This document shows, in pieces, positions 33,564 through 41,097 of a stretch of DNA of 64,000 nucleotides. The stretch's first letter is position 1, and each line of letters opens with the position of its first letter. Position numbers and translations under genes: made by a program. The notes beneath the pieces were generated by a model. That model was not told the DNA's origin. It saw nothing but the letters and a program-made list of their open reading frames with translations, and searched no databases. Location: the NCBI RefSeq assembly GCF_004364245.1, contig NZ_SOAV01000013.1, forward strand, positions 124,001 through 188,000, written 5' to 3'. The stretch is from Streptomyces sp. BK208. GTDB lineage: Bacteria > Actinomycetota > Actinomycetes > Streptomycetales > Streptomycetaceae.

Positions 33564-34699
33564 CAGCGGCGCGCGGAGCGGGGCAGCAGCGCGTACGGCG
33601 CGACGTACCCGTTGTGGTCGATGCCCAGACCGGCGTCGGCGGCCGCCTTGACGACCTCCTCGTCCCACTCCAGACGGACCCGGCCGTCACCGGAGTTGAC
33701 CACGAGCAGATCGCCCCGGTCGTCGCCCACGTTGCGCAGGGTCCGCCAGGCGTCCTGCGGCACGGAGAGCATGTCCCGCGGGCCCAGGCGCACCGACACC
33801 GGGTCCGTGCGGTTGAGGGTGATCTCCCACAGACCGTCCTTGACGATCAGGGTCTGCGTCTCGTGCTGGCGGTGCAGGGAGACGCCCTGGCCCGGGTCGG
33901 CGCGCAGCCAGGCGGCGTTGTGGCCGTGCGGGTTGAAGATCCGGGGCTCCTGGTGCGGGTCCTCCGTCATGCCGTACCCGATGACGCAGCTCAGTCGGGC
34001 GCCCGCGCCGGGCAGGGAGCTGTCGAGGAACGGGTGCTCGGACCAGACGAGTTCGTCCGCGGCGGCGATCCGGCGCTTCATCTGCTCGGGGCTGTAGCGG
34101 CGCAGCCGGTCGATGTGCTCCTGCGCCATCGGCTGCACGAGTTCGCCGCCCTCGGGGACCTGGTCCCCGGCCACGGTGTCGACGAGCTGGTTGTCGGCGG
34201 TCAGGTACAGGCCGTGCCCCTCGGCCTCGCGCAGTACGGACGGGCCCCAGATGATCCCGCCCGTGTCGTCCATGCCGAGCACGGTGAACAGCCAGCCGTC
34301 GTCCGGGCCGGTGTTGGTGAAGCCGCGGAAGATCCAGGTCGGGACGGACACGACGTCACCGGCGCGCAGCGGCAGCTCGCCCTCGGTGCCGTCGGCGCCC
34401 CAGCGCAGCAGGTACTCGCCCTCGGTGCAGACGAACACCTCGGCCGTGTAGTGCAGGTGGAGGTTGTTGGTGATGCCGTGCGGCATGGCCGCGGCGCCGA
34501 TGTTGTAACCGTGCGGGAGGCGCAGGTTGACGAACTGGCCGGCCGCCTGCGACACCCCCGGTCCGATCATCGCGTAGTTCTCCTTGCGGTCCGAGCCCGG
34601 TGTCCGGCAGTCGATGAACGCCTGGTTGCAGGAGACGAAGTCGCTGCGGCGGATCGTGCGCCGGTCCAGTTCGGAGGGGGGAACGACGGTGTCGGGCAT
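33563..34699 (-). CDS. bicupin protein (two cupin domains)
   Basis: A 378-residue protein with two cupin domains, about residues 60-180 and 240-350. Domain 1 has NNLHLHYTAEVFVCTEGEYLLRWG (His-x-His-x4-Glu pattern) and GDVVSVPTWIFRGFTN, where the second-motif His of classic cupins is replaced (FRGF). Domain 2 has VSLHRQHETQTLIVKDGLWEITL and GDMLSVPQDAWRTLRN, also without the late His. A metal site, if present, is thus likely three-ligand. Bicupins include dioxygenases (gentisate type), oxalate decarboxylases and isomerases. It is the first gene of the leftward LacI-controlled set; GAGGAGTCGTC precedes ATG 34699, and an operator core lies about 86 bp upstream. Confidence 0.82.
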   Translation of the reverse strand: MPDTVVPPSELDRRTIRRSDFVSCNQAFIDCRTPGSDRKENYAMIGPGVSQAAGQFVNLRLPHGYNIGAAAMPHGITNNLHLHYTAEVFVCTEGEYLLRWGADGTEGELPLRAGDVVSVPTWIFRGFTNTGPDDGWLFTVLGMDDTGGIIWGPSVLREAEGHGLYLTADNQLVDTVAGDQVPEGGELVQPMAQEHIDRLRRYSPEQMKRRIAAADELVWSEHPFLDSSLPGAGARLSCVIGYGMTEDPHQEPRIFNPHGHNAAWLRADPGQGVSLHRQHETQTLIVKDGLWEITLNRTDPVSVRLGPRDMLSVPQDAWRTLRNVGDDRGDLLVVNSGDGRVRLEWDEEVVKAAADAGLGIDHNGYVAPYALLPRSARR

Positions 34700-34784
34700 G
34701 ACGACTCCTCTGGTGGGACGTGCGACGTGGGACGAGCGACGTGGAGCGTGCGCAGCGGGCCGCCGCACACGAGGCGCTCTATGA

Positions 34785-34792
34785 ATACGTAT
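34785..34792. promoter_or_regulatory. probable LacI-family operator for the bicupin operon
   Basis: Core ATACGTAT in context ATGA-core-GTAT, in the 278-bp divergent gap between the bicupin gene and lacI. Confidence 0.65.
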
Positions 34793-34917
34793 GTATTTCT
34801 ATGACAGGGTGCACCGAAGGCATTGTCAAGAGGTCCGCCGCAAAATCCGGGACGGCTTTGTCTCGCGGCTGCGGGCGGGTTCGGGTGTCGGACCCGTCCG
34901 CACCCGCCGTCTGATAC

Positions 34918-34925
34918 ATACGTAT
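34918..34925. promoter_or_regulatory. probable LacI-family operator upstream of lacI (autoregulation)
   Basis: Core ATACGTAT in context ATAC-core-CCTG, 53-60 bp upstream of the LacI-family start at 34978. Together with the site at 34785 it could allow looping across the divergent promoters. Confidence 0.65.
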
Positions 34926-34977
34926 CCTGGACGGAAGGGGCCGGTCGGTGCGCGGCGGGCGGCGAGAAGAGGGGCCG

Positions 34978-35976
34978 ATGGCGATCACGAGTCATGACGT
35001 GGCGAGACTGGCGGGCGTCTCCCAGCCGACGGTGTCCCGTGCCCTGCGGGACGACCCCAGGGTGTCGCCGGCGACGCGGGACAAGGTGAAGGAGGCGGCA
35101 CGTGCGCTGAACTACGTGCCGAGCGAAGTGGGCCGCTCCCTGTCCACCCGTTCCACGCGGCGGATCGGCGTCATCGTGACCGACCTGACGAACCCCTTCT
35201 ACCCGCACGTGGTCGCGCCCCTGCACGACGAACTGGGCCGGCTGGGTTACCGGATGATGCTCCTCACCGAGCGGTCCGACGAGGCGGTTGCCCAGGAGGA
35301 ACTGCTCGACCAGTCGCTCGACGGTGTCGTACTCGCCACCGCCACCACCGACTCCCGCCTCCCGGCGCGCCTCGACCGCCGCGACATGCCGTACGTCTTC
35401 CTCAACCGCGACACCGGCCGGGCCGGTGACTACGCCTCCGTCGTCGACAACGAGGGAGGCGGCCGGCTCGTCGCCCGCGAGCTCGCCGCGCTCGGGCACC
35501 GCCGTATCGCGGGCATCTTCGGCGCGGCCAACACCACCACGGGGCGCGAGCGGGAGCTCGGCTTCCGCCTGGCCCTCGCCGACGAGGGCATCGGCCTGCC
35601 CGAGGAGCGGGTGGTGAGAGGGCCCTTCGAGTACGAGACCGGGTACGAGGCGCTGTCCTTCCTGCTGGACGCCGCGCAGCGGCCCACCGCGGTGTTCTGC
35701 GGGAACGACGTGGTCGCGGTCGGTGTCCTCAACGCCGCCCGTGCCGCGGGCCTGAGCGTGCCCGGCGACCTCACCGTCGTCGGATTCGACGACCTGCCCA
35801 TGGCCTCCTGGGAGGTGCTCCGCCTCACCACGGTCCGGCACGACCTGGCGGAGCTGGCCCGTCAGGCGGCCCGTCTGCTCGTCCGCCGCATCACGGGCCG
35901 GGCGGATCCTGCGGGGGAGCGCCTGGTCCTGCCGACCGAGTTCGTCCCCCGGGGAACGCACGGCCCGCCGGCGTGA
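34978..35976 (+). CDS. LacI family transcriptional regulator
   Basis: A 332-residue LacI/GalR protein. The N-terminal helix-turn-helix and hinge are clear: ITSHDVARLAGVSQPTVSRALRDD and ARALNYVPSEVGRSLSTRSTRRIGVIV. The sugar-binding-like core carries TDLTNPFYPHVVAPLHDELG, DGVVLATATTDSRLP, GRLVARELAALGHRRIAGIFG, PTAVFCGNDVVAVGVLNAARAAGLSVPGDLTVVGFDDLPMASW and the late LTTVRHDLAELARQAARLL. ATG 34978 follows AGAAGAGGGG. Divergent from the bicupin operon. Four copies of one palindromic core upstream of the cluster genes and of itself indicate that this is the local regulator. The inducer is unknown. Confidence 0.92.
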   Translation: MAITSHDVARLAGVSQPTVSRALRDDPRVSPATRDKVKEAARALNYVPSEVGRSLSTRSTRRIGVIVTDLTNPFYPHVVAPLHDELGRLGYRMMLLTERSDEAVAQEELLDQSLDGVVLATATTDSRLPARLDRRDMPYVFLNRDTGRAGDYASVVDNEGGGRLVARELAALGHRRIAGIFGAANTTTGRERELGFRLALADEGIGLPEERVVRGPFEYETGYEALSFLLDAAQRPTAVFCGNDVVAVGVLNAARAAGLSVPGDLTVVGFDDLPMASWEVLRLTTVRHDLAELARQAARLLVRRITGRADPAGERLVLPTEFVPRGTHGPPA

Positions 35977-35980
35977 GCCG

Positions 35981-37423
35981 TCACCGCCGCACGGCATCGG
36001 CCGGGGAGGCCGTCGCGGGCGGCTCGACGCCGACGGGGCCCCGGCCCGGCGGCCGCGCACCGGGACGGCGTTGGCGCAGCGCGCCCACCGTGACGAGCAC
36101 GGCGGCGAGTCCGAGCGACAGCCACAGTTCGAGCCGGTGCTCCGGAAGGACCGCCATCAGGACCAGGACCCCCGAGATGAAGGCGATGGTCGCGAGGGTC
36201 AGGTAGGGGAACCCCCACATCCGCACCTCGGACGGCCGGGGCGCCTTGCGCCGGGTCGCGTACTGCGTGAGCGCGATGACCAGGTACATCATCAGGGCGA
36301 TCGCGCCGCTGGACGCGATGAGGTAGGTGAACACCCTGGGCAGCAGGTAATTGGCGACCACGGCTGCGACGCCGATGGCGGTCGACGCGGCGACCGCGCA
36401 GCGCGGCACACCCGAGGCGGAGGTGACGCCGAACGCCGCCGGGGCGTCGCCGCGCCGGGCCAGCGAGAAGGCCATGCGCGAGGCGGTGTAGATCGCCGAG
36501 TTGAGACAGCTGCTGACGGCGACGACGAGCACGACGTCCATGATGCGCTCGGCCCCGGGGATGTTCATGCGGTCGAGCACCGCCTGGTACGAGCCGTCGG
36601 CGAGCGCGTCGGAGTCCCACGGCACCAGGCTGACGACGAAGAAGATCGACCCGAGGTAGAACAGGCCGAGCCGCCAGACCACGGCGCGCACGGCCTTCTT
36701 GATGTTCTTCCGCGGAGCTTCGGACTCCGCGGCCGCTATGGTGACGATCTCGCTGCCCTGGAAACTGAACATCGCCGTGAGCAGCCCGGCGACGACGGCC
36801 GTCCAGCCCCGCGGCGCGAACCCGCCGTCGCTCCAGAGGTGGCCGACTCCGCGGGCGTCGCTGCCCGGCAGCAGTCCGAGAACCGCGAGCGCACCGAGGA
36901 CGAGGAACGCCACGATGGCGATGACCTTGAGAAAGGCGAACCAGTACTCGAACTCGCCGTAGTTGCGTACCGCGAGAAGGTTGCTCCCGGCCAGGACGGC
37001 GATCAGCGCGAGGGCCGGTATCCAGCTGGGCAGAGCGAGGAGGCCGCCGACGACCTCGCCGGCGGCGATCGCCTCGATGGGGATGACGAGGACGTAGAAC
37101 CACCAGTACAGCCAACCGACGGAGAAGCCCGCCCAGCGGCCGAGGGCGCGGTCCGCATAGGTCGAGAACGAGCCGGTGTCGGGGTGGGCGACCGCCATCT
37201 CCCCGAGCATCTGCATGACGAGCACGACCAGAGCGGCCGCCAGGAGGAACGAGACCAGCACGGCGGGCCCGGCCGCCGCGACGGCGGTGGACGAGCCGAC
37301 GAACAGGCCGGCCCCGATCACGCCGCCGATGGAGATCATGGTGATCTGTCGGCCCTTGAGCCCCTGGGTGAGGGCGGGCCCGTGCGCACCCGGCGGGGGA
37401 GCGGAGGGAGGGGGTCGGTGCAT
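35981..37423 (-). CDS. APC family amino acid permease
   Basis: A 480-residue twelve-helix permease of the AAT (amino acid transporter) group in the APC superfamily. Hallmarks: GLKGRQITMISIGGVIGAGLFVGSSTAVAAAGPAVLVSF, MLGEMAVAHPDTGSFSTYADRALGRWAGF, FQGSEIVTIAAAESEAPRKNIKKAVR and SSCLNSAIYTASRMAFSLARRGDAP. This matches GABA or aromatic amino acid permeases. ATG 37423 was chosen; the frame extends to 37483. It ends 5 bp from the LacI gene's end (convergent) and lies 153 bp downstream of HisD-type gene 2 in the same direction. It is likely the uptake system of the LysR-controlled module. Confidence 0.88.
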   Translation of the reverse strand: MHRPPPSAPPPGAHGPALTQGLKGRQITMISIGGVIGAGLFVGSSTAVAAAGPAVLVSFLLAAALVVLVMQMLGEMAVAHPDTGSFSTYADRALGRWAGFSVGWLYWWFYVLVIPIEAIAAGEVVGGLLALPSWIPALALIAVLAGSNLLAVRNYGEFEYWFAFLKVIAIVAFLVLGALAVLGLLPGSDARGVGHLWSDGGFAPRGWTAVVAGLLTAMFSFQGSEIVTIAAAESEAPRKNIKKAVRAVVWRLGLFYLGSIFFVVSLVPWDSDALADGSYQAVLDRMNIPGAERIMDVVLVVAVSSCLNSAIYTASRMAFSLARRGDAPAAFGVTSASGVPRCAVAASTAIGVAAVVANYLLPRVFTYLIASSGAIALMMYLVIALTQYATRRKAPRPSEVRMWGFPYLTLATIAFISGVLVLMAVLPEHRLELWLSLGLAAVLVTVGALRQRRPGARPPGRGPVGVEPPATASPADAVRR

Positions 37424-37576
37424 GAGGGACCTCGGGGAGATGGAGGGGGAGCGGAGCCCGGCCGGAGGGCGGCGAGCCGTCACGCGGACCGCGTCAGAAC
37501 GTCGGTCCCTGTCGCGTGGACGTGCAGGGGCGTCCTGCGGTGCCGCCCGCTCGGCCGGTGCTCTACCGGCGACCGG

Positions 37577-38938
37577 TCACAGCTGCTCGCGCAGCGGCGC
37601 GGGAACGGAGTCGAAGGCAGCGGACGTACGGCCGACCCGGTCGATGCGGAGCGTGGCCGTCGCCCCGTGGGCGGCGAGTCCCTCGAACGCGGAGATGCGC
37701 TCGACGGCGGGTGCCAGCGCGGCCGTGCCGTTCTCGGCCGCCCTCTGGTACGTGAGCGGCTTGAGGAAGCGGGAGACCGACAGGCCCGCGTTGTAGCGGG
37801 CGGTCTTGCCCGTCGGCAGCACGTGATTGGTGCCGGCGATGCCCTTGTCGGAGTACGCCACGGTGGACCAGGGGCCGATGAACAGCGAACCGTAGTTGGT
37901 GAGGTTCCGCAGGTAGTAGTCGTCGTCCTCGGTGTGGACCTCCAGGTGCTCGGGGCCGAGGACGTCGGCGACGGCGATCGCGTCGTCACGGTCCCGTACG
38001 ACGATCACGGAGCCGAAGTCCCGCCAGGCCGGTCCCGCGATGTCCCGCGTCACCAGCTTCTCCAGCTGGCTCTCGACCTCTGCGGCCACGGCACGGCCCA
38101 GCGCCTCGGACGTGGTGATGAGCGCGGCGGGCGAGTTGGGGCCGTGCTCGGCCTGCCCCAGCAGGTCGGCCGCCACCCACGCGGGGTCGGCACTGTCGTC
38201 GGCGATCACCGCGACTTCCGACGGTCCCGCCAGCAGGTCGATGCCGACGCGTCCGAACAGCTGCCGCTTGGCCTCAGTGACGAAGGCGTTGCCCGCGCCG
38301 ACCAGCATGTCGACCGGCGCCTCGCCGAGCAGGCCGAAGGCCATGGCGCCGAGCGCCTGGACACCGCCGACGGCGAAGACCCGGTCCGCCCGGGACAGGT
38401 GGGCGCCGTACAGAACGGCGGGGTGGGCGCCGTGCTCGCCGGACGGCGGTGTGCACGCCACGACCATCGGCACACCGGCCGTCTTCGCGACGTTGACGGT
38501 CATGAAGGCGCTGGCCAGCAACGGGAACCTGCCCGCGGGCAGGTACGCGCCGACCCGGGAGACGGGGACGTACCGCTGGCCGCAGTTCACTCCAGGGGCC
38601 AGTTCGATCTCGAAGTCGGTCAGGTGCTCGCGCTGCGCGGCGGCGAACCGGTGCGTGCGCTCGTACCCCATCTCCAGTGCGGTACGGACGTCCGGAGGCA
38701 GTGCGTCCCCGGACTTCTTCAACTCGGTCTCGCCGATCTCCAGGTCGCCGGACCAGCCGTCCAGTTCCTCGGCGTAGGCGCGGACCGCGTCCAGGCCCCT
38801 GCGCTCGATCTCCCGCAGCATCTGCGAGACACGCTCGACGACCTTCGGGTCACGCTGGGCGGGCGGGCCGTCGACCGCGGGCTTCTTCAGCCACTGGAGA
38901 GGAGGGAGGGCCTGTGCTTCTTCGTGCGTGATCTGCAT
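37577..38938 (-). CDS. HisD-type dehydrogenase 2 (catabolic histidinol-dehydrogenase family)
   Basis: A 453-residue histidinol-dehydrogenase-fold enzyme, clearly paralogous to the one at 31422 but divergent in sequence. Zn ligands Q262, H265, D364 and H424 and the catalytic pair E330-H331 are in place (GQAEHGPNSP, LGPEHLEVHTED, YSDKGIAGTNHVLPTG, FEGLAAHGATATL). The C-terminal EGLAAH form is closer to ordinary HisD than that of copy 1. The N-terminus ITHEEAQALPPLQWLKKP is an extension. The LysR gene lies 89 bp upstream in the same direction, and an inverted repeat sits just in front of this start. No histidine-biosynthetic genes are near, so a catabolic alcohol oxidation is inferred. Confidence 0.87.
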   Translation of the reverse strand: MQITHEEAQALPPLQWLKKPAVDGPPAQRDPKVVERVSQMLREIERRGLDAVRAYAEELDGWSGDLEIGETELKKSGDALPPDVRTALEMGYERTHRFAAAQREHLTDFEIELAPGVNCGQRYVPVSRVGAYLPAGRFPLLASAFMTVNVAKTAGVPMVVACTPPSGEHGAHPAVLYGAHLSRADRVFAVGGVQALGAMAFGLLGEAPVDMLVGAGNAFVTEAKRQLFGRVGIDLLAGPSEVAVIADDSADPAWVAADLLGQAEHGPNSPAALITTSEALGRAVAAEVESQLEKLVTRDIAGPAWRDFGSVIVVRDRDDAIAVADVLGPEHLEVHTEDDDYYLRNLTNYGSLFIGPWSTVAYSDKGIAGTNHVLPTGKTARYNAGLSVSRFLKPLTYQRAAENGTAALAPAVERISAFEGLAAHGATATLRIDRVGRTSAAFDSVPAPLREQL

Positions 38939-38995
38939 GACCAGGACGCTAGGCGAGACGGAGCCACAGGACCAGAGGGGCCTTTCCTGGGCTTG

Positions 38996-39014
38996 CCACA
39001 GGGAAACCCTGTGG
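38996..39014. promoter_or_regulatory. probable LysR binding site upstream of HisD-type gene 2
   Basis: CCACAGGGAAACCCTGTGG, a perfect inverted repeat with 8-bp arms and a 3-bp spacer, lies 58-76 bp upstream of the start at 38938. A further half-site, CCACAGGA, is at 38964-38971. The same half-site occurs in the lysR/nitrilase gap. Confidence 0.6.
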
Positions 39015-39027
39015 GTCGGTCGGCCCC

Positions 39028-39939
39028 TCACTCGCCCCGGCTCTGGCGCACCTCCCGCAGGGTGTCCTCGGCCAGCCGGGCGAGCTCCCGGGTGGCACGT
39101 GACAACGGCCGGCCCCGGCGCCGAACGAGCGCGATCGTGTCGTACAACGGTTCGGCGAAGGACACTGTGTGCAGGCCGGGCGGAAACGACGGGCTGCCGA
39201 TGACGGCGCTGCTGGCGATCGTGTCCCCGACCCCGACCGCCGCCAGCTTCACCGCCGCCTCGACGTGCTCCAGCTCGATGAGCGGATCGATCCGGACACC
39301 CGCCAGCTGGGCCCGCTCCGCGAGTTGCCGTCGCGTCGGGTCCTGCCAGCCGTAGTGCGCGTCGTACAGCACGAGTGGCGCCTGCGAGAACGCCTCGATG
39401 GTGACCGGCACGCGCGTGCGCTCCGGGGCGGCGCTGACGTAGAACACCTCGTCGCGCAGCAGCGGTGTGACCGACAGCCCCTCGTCGTCGATCGGCAGGA
39501 CGACGAGCCCCGCCTCTATGCGGCCGGCCGCCACGGCGGCGGCGGTCTCCGCCGAGTTCTGGCCCACGAGCCGCACCCGGACCTTGGGGTAGCGGGCGTG
39601 GAACATCTGGACGAGGTCCGCCAGCAGGTAGTAGTCGGCGTTGCGCAGGACTCCGAAGGTCGCCGTGCCACCGCCCAGCGAACCCAGCGAGTGCACGGCG
39701 CGGATCCCGCCGTCCGCCGCGGCCAGCGCCTCCTGCGCGTACGGCAGCAGCTCCTGCCCGGCGGTCGTGAGGGTGAGCGTGCGGCTTCCCCGGACGAACA
39801 GCTCCGCGTCCAGTTCCGCCTCCAGGCGGCGGACCAGTTCGGAGGCGGAGGCCTGGGCGATGTCCATGGCTGCCGCCGCGGCGGTGAACGACCCGAGTCG
39901 TTCGGCCACGACGAATGCCCTGAGCTGGTTGAGGGTCAT
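39028..39939 (-). CDS. LysR family transcriptional regulator
   Basis: A 303-residue LysR regulator. The N-terminal winged helix reads MTLNQLRAFVVAERLGSFTAAAAAMDIAQASASELVRRLEAELDAELFVRGSRTLTLTTAGQELL. The effector domain carries PKVRVRLVGQNSAETAAAVAAGRIEAGLVVLP and a second lobe to the C-terminus. ATG 39939 fits the usual LysR start; the frame is open further upstream. It is divergent from the nitrilase gene and followed by HisD-type gene 2 and the permease. Two CCTGTG/CACAGG inverted repeats flank it and are its likely binding sites. Confidence 0.9.
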   Translation of the reverse strand: MTLNQLRAFVVAERLGSFTAAAAAMDIAQASASELVRRLEAELDAELFVRGSRTLTLTTAGQELLPYAQEALAAADGGIRAVHSLGSLGGGTATFGVLRNADYYLLADLVQMFHARYPKVRVRLVGQNSAETAAAVAAGRIEAGLVVLPIDDEGLSVTPLLRDEVFYVSAAPERTRVPVTIEAFSQAPLVLYDAHYGWQDPTRRQLAERAQLAGVRIDPLIELEHVEAAVKLAAVGVGDTIASSAVIGSPSFPPGLHTVSFAEPLYDTIALVRRRGRPLSRATRELARLAEDTLREVRQSRGE

Positions 39940-40064
39940 GCCGGCCGCCCTGGCACGGAGCAGGCGGCCGGACGGGGCGAGGTGCAGGTCGAAGGCATGC
40001 CGGAACCCTAACGGGGTCCGGCGGCCCGCCCCGGGGTGTGCGGCCCCGGCCTGCCGCAGGATTC

Positions 40065-40083
40065 TCCTGTGCTTCCCACAGGA
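40065..40083. promoter_or_regulatory. probable LysR binding site in the lysR/nitrilase gap
   Basis: TCCTGTG (40065-40071) and CACAGGA (40077-40083) form a perfect inverted repeat with a 5-bp spacer. A further half-site, TCCTGTA, is at 40097-40103. The gap spans 39940-40172. Confidence 0.6.
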
Positions 40084-40172
40084 TCCGGCGGCCTTGTCCT
40101 GTATGCGGTCGGATGATTGGCTGCTGCCCGTCCCCTCCTCCACGCCACCCGACGCGGAAGGTGCCCCCCTCC

Positions 40173-41045
40173 ATGCCCACCCCCCTGTCGCTCGGCCTGG
40201 TGCAGACGGCCGCGTTCCACCACGGTGACGACCACCTCGAAGGATTCGCCCGCCAGGTGCGCGGCCTCGCCCGCGCCCACCCCGCCGTCCGGCTGTTCGT
40301 CTTCCCGGAACTGCACGTGTGCGGGCACCGGCCGGACGAGGACCCCGAGCAGGTCATGAACACCGCGGCGCAGGAACTCGACGGTCCCAGGGGCGCCGCG
40401 CTGGCCGCCCTCGCCCGCGAGCTGGGCGTGTGGCTCGTCCCCGGCAGCGTCTACGAACGCGGCGAGGACGGACGCGTCTACAACACGGCCCCGGTGTACT
40501 CGCCCGAGGGGAGGCGAATCGCCGAGTACCGCAAGGTCTTCCCGTGGCGCCCCTACGAGACCACGGCGGCCGGTGACCGCTTCGTCGTCTTCGACCTGGG
40601 GGATCACGGGCGGGTGGGCCTGTCGATCTGCTACGACGCGTGGTTTCCGGAGACCACCCGGCATCTGGCGTGGCAGGGCGCCGACCTCGTCCTGAACCTC
40701 GTACGCACACCGACCGTCGATCGTGCTCAGGAACTCGTCCTCGCCCGTGCGAACGCGATCGTCAACCAGGTCTTCATGGCCAGCGTGAACGCGGCACCCC
40801 CGGACGGGATCGGCCGCAGCGTCGTGGTCGATCCCGAAGGCCGGGTACGCGCCGAGGCGGGCCCCGAACCGTGGATCGTCGTCACGGACGTCCTCGACCT
40901 CACCGAGACCCGGCGGGTCCGCCGGTACGGCACCGCGGGGCTCACCCGTGTCTGGGATCCCTTCTGCGACGACCAGCATCCCATCGAACTGCCCCTCTAC
41001 CAGGGGCGGATCGACCCGGCGCGGTGGCGTCGCGGGCCGGGATGA
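40173..41045 (+). CDS. carbon-nitrogen hydrolase (nitrilase superfamily)
   Basis: A 290-residue nitrilase-superfamily amidase. The catalytic triad is visible: E46 in LFVFPELHVCGH, K121 in EYRKVFPWRP and C153 in GLSICYDAWFPET. A second conserved Glu segment (ELVLARANAIVNQVFMASVN) and the late GRSVVVDPEGRV are also typical. Such enzymes hydrolyse amides, carbamoyl compounds or nitriles. GCGGAAGGTG precedes ATG 40173. It is divergent from LysR with a shared inverted repeat, so it is likely co-regulated with HisD-type gene 2 and the permease. Release of ammonia from an amide-containing substrate is a reasonable guess. Confidence 0.88.
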   Translation: MPTPLSLGLVQTAAFHHGDDHLEGFARQVRGLARAHPAVRLFVFPELHVCGHRPDEDPEQVMNTAAQELDGPRGAALAALARELGVWLVPGSVYERGEDGRVYNTAPVYSPEGRRIAEYRKVFPWRPYETTAAGDRFVVFDLGDHGRVGLSICYDAWFPETTRHLAWQGADLVLNLVRTPTVDRAQELVLARANAIVNQVFMASVNAAPPDGIGRSVVVDPEGRVRAEAGPEPWIVVTDVLDLTETRRVRRYGTAGLTRVWDPFCDDQHPIELPLYQGRIDPARWRRGPG

Positions 41046-41048
41046 TCC

Positions 41049-41072
41049 CGCGACCGCGACCGCGACCGCGAC
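41049..41072. repeat. short hexamer repeat (CGCGAC x4)
   Basis: Four exact copies of CGCGAC directly after the nitrilase stop codon, in the 52-bp gap before the convergent CoA-transferase gene. No further structure was seen. Confidence 0.7.
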
Positions 41073-41097
41073 GGCTCGGTGGGCACCTCGGCGCCGT

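Noticed and set aside
31497..34097. Plus-strand open frame opposite HisD-type gene 1, hydrolase and bicupin
   Set aside because: Antisense to genes with full catalytic motifs; no ribosome site or domain.
31422..38938. Histidine biosynthesis locus, suggested by two HisD-like genes
   Set aside because: No hisC, hisB, hisH or other his genes are present; both genes sit in catabolic neighbourhoods under LacI and LysR control.
36071..39355. Long plus-strand open frame (over 1000 codons) across the permease and HisD-type genes
   Set aside because: A shadow of two convincing minus-strand enzymes; its translation is low-complexity Arg/Gly/Asp sequence.
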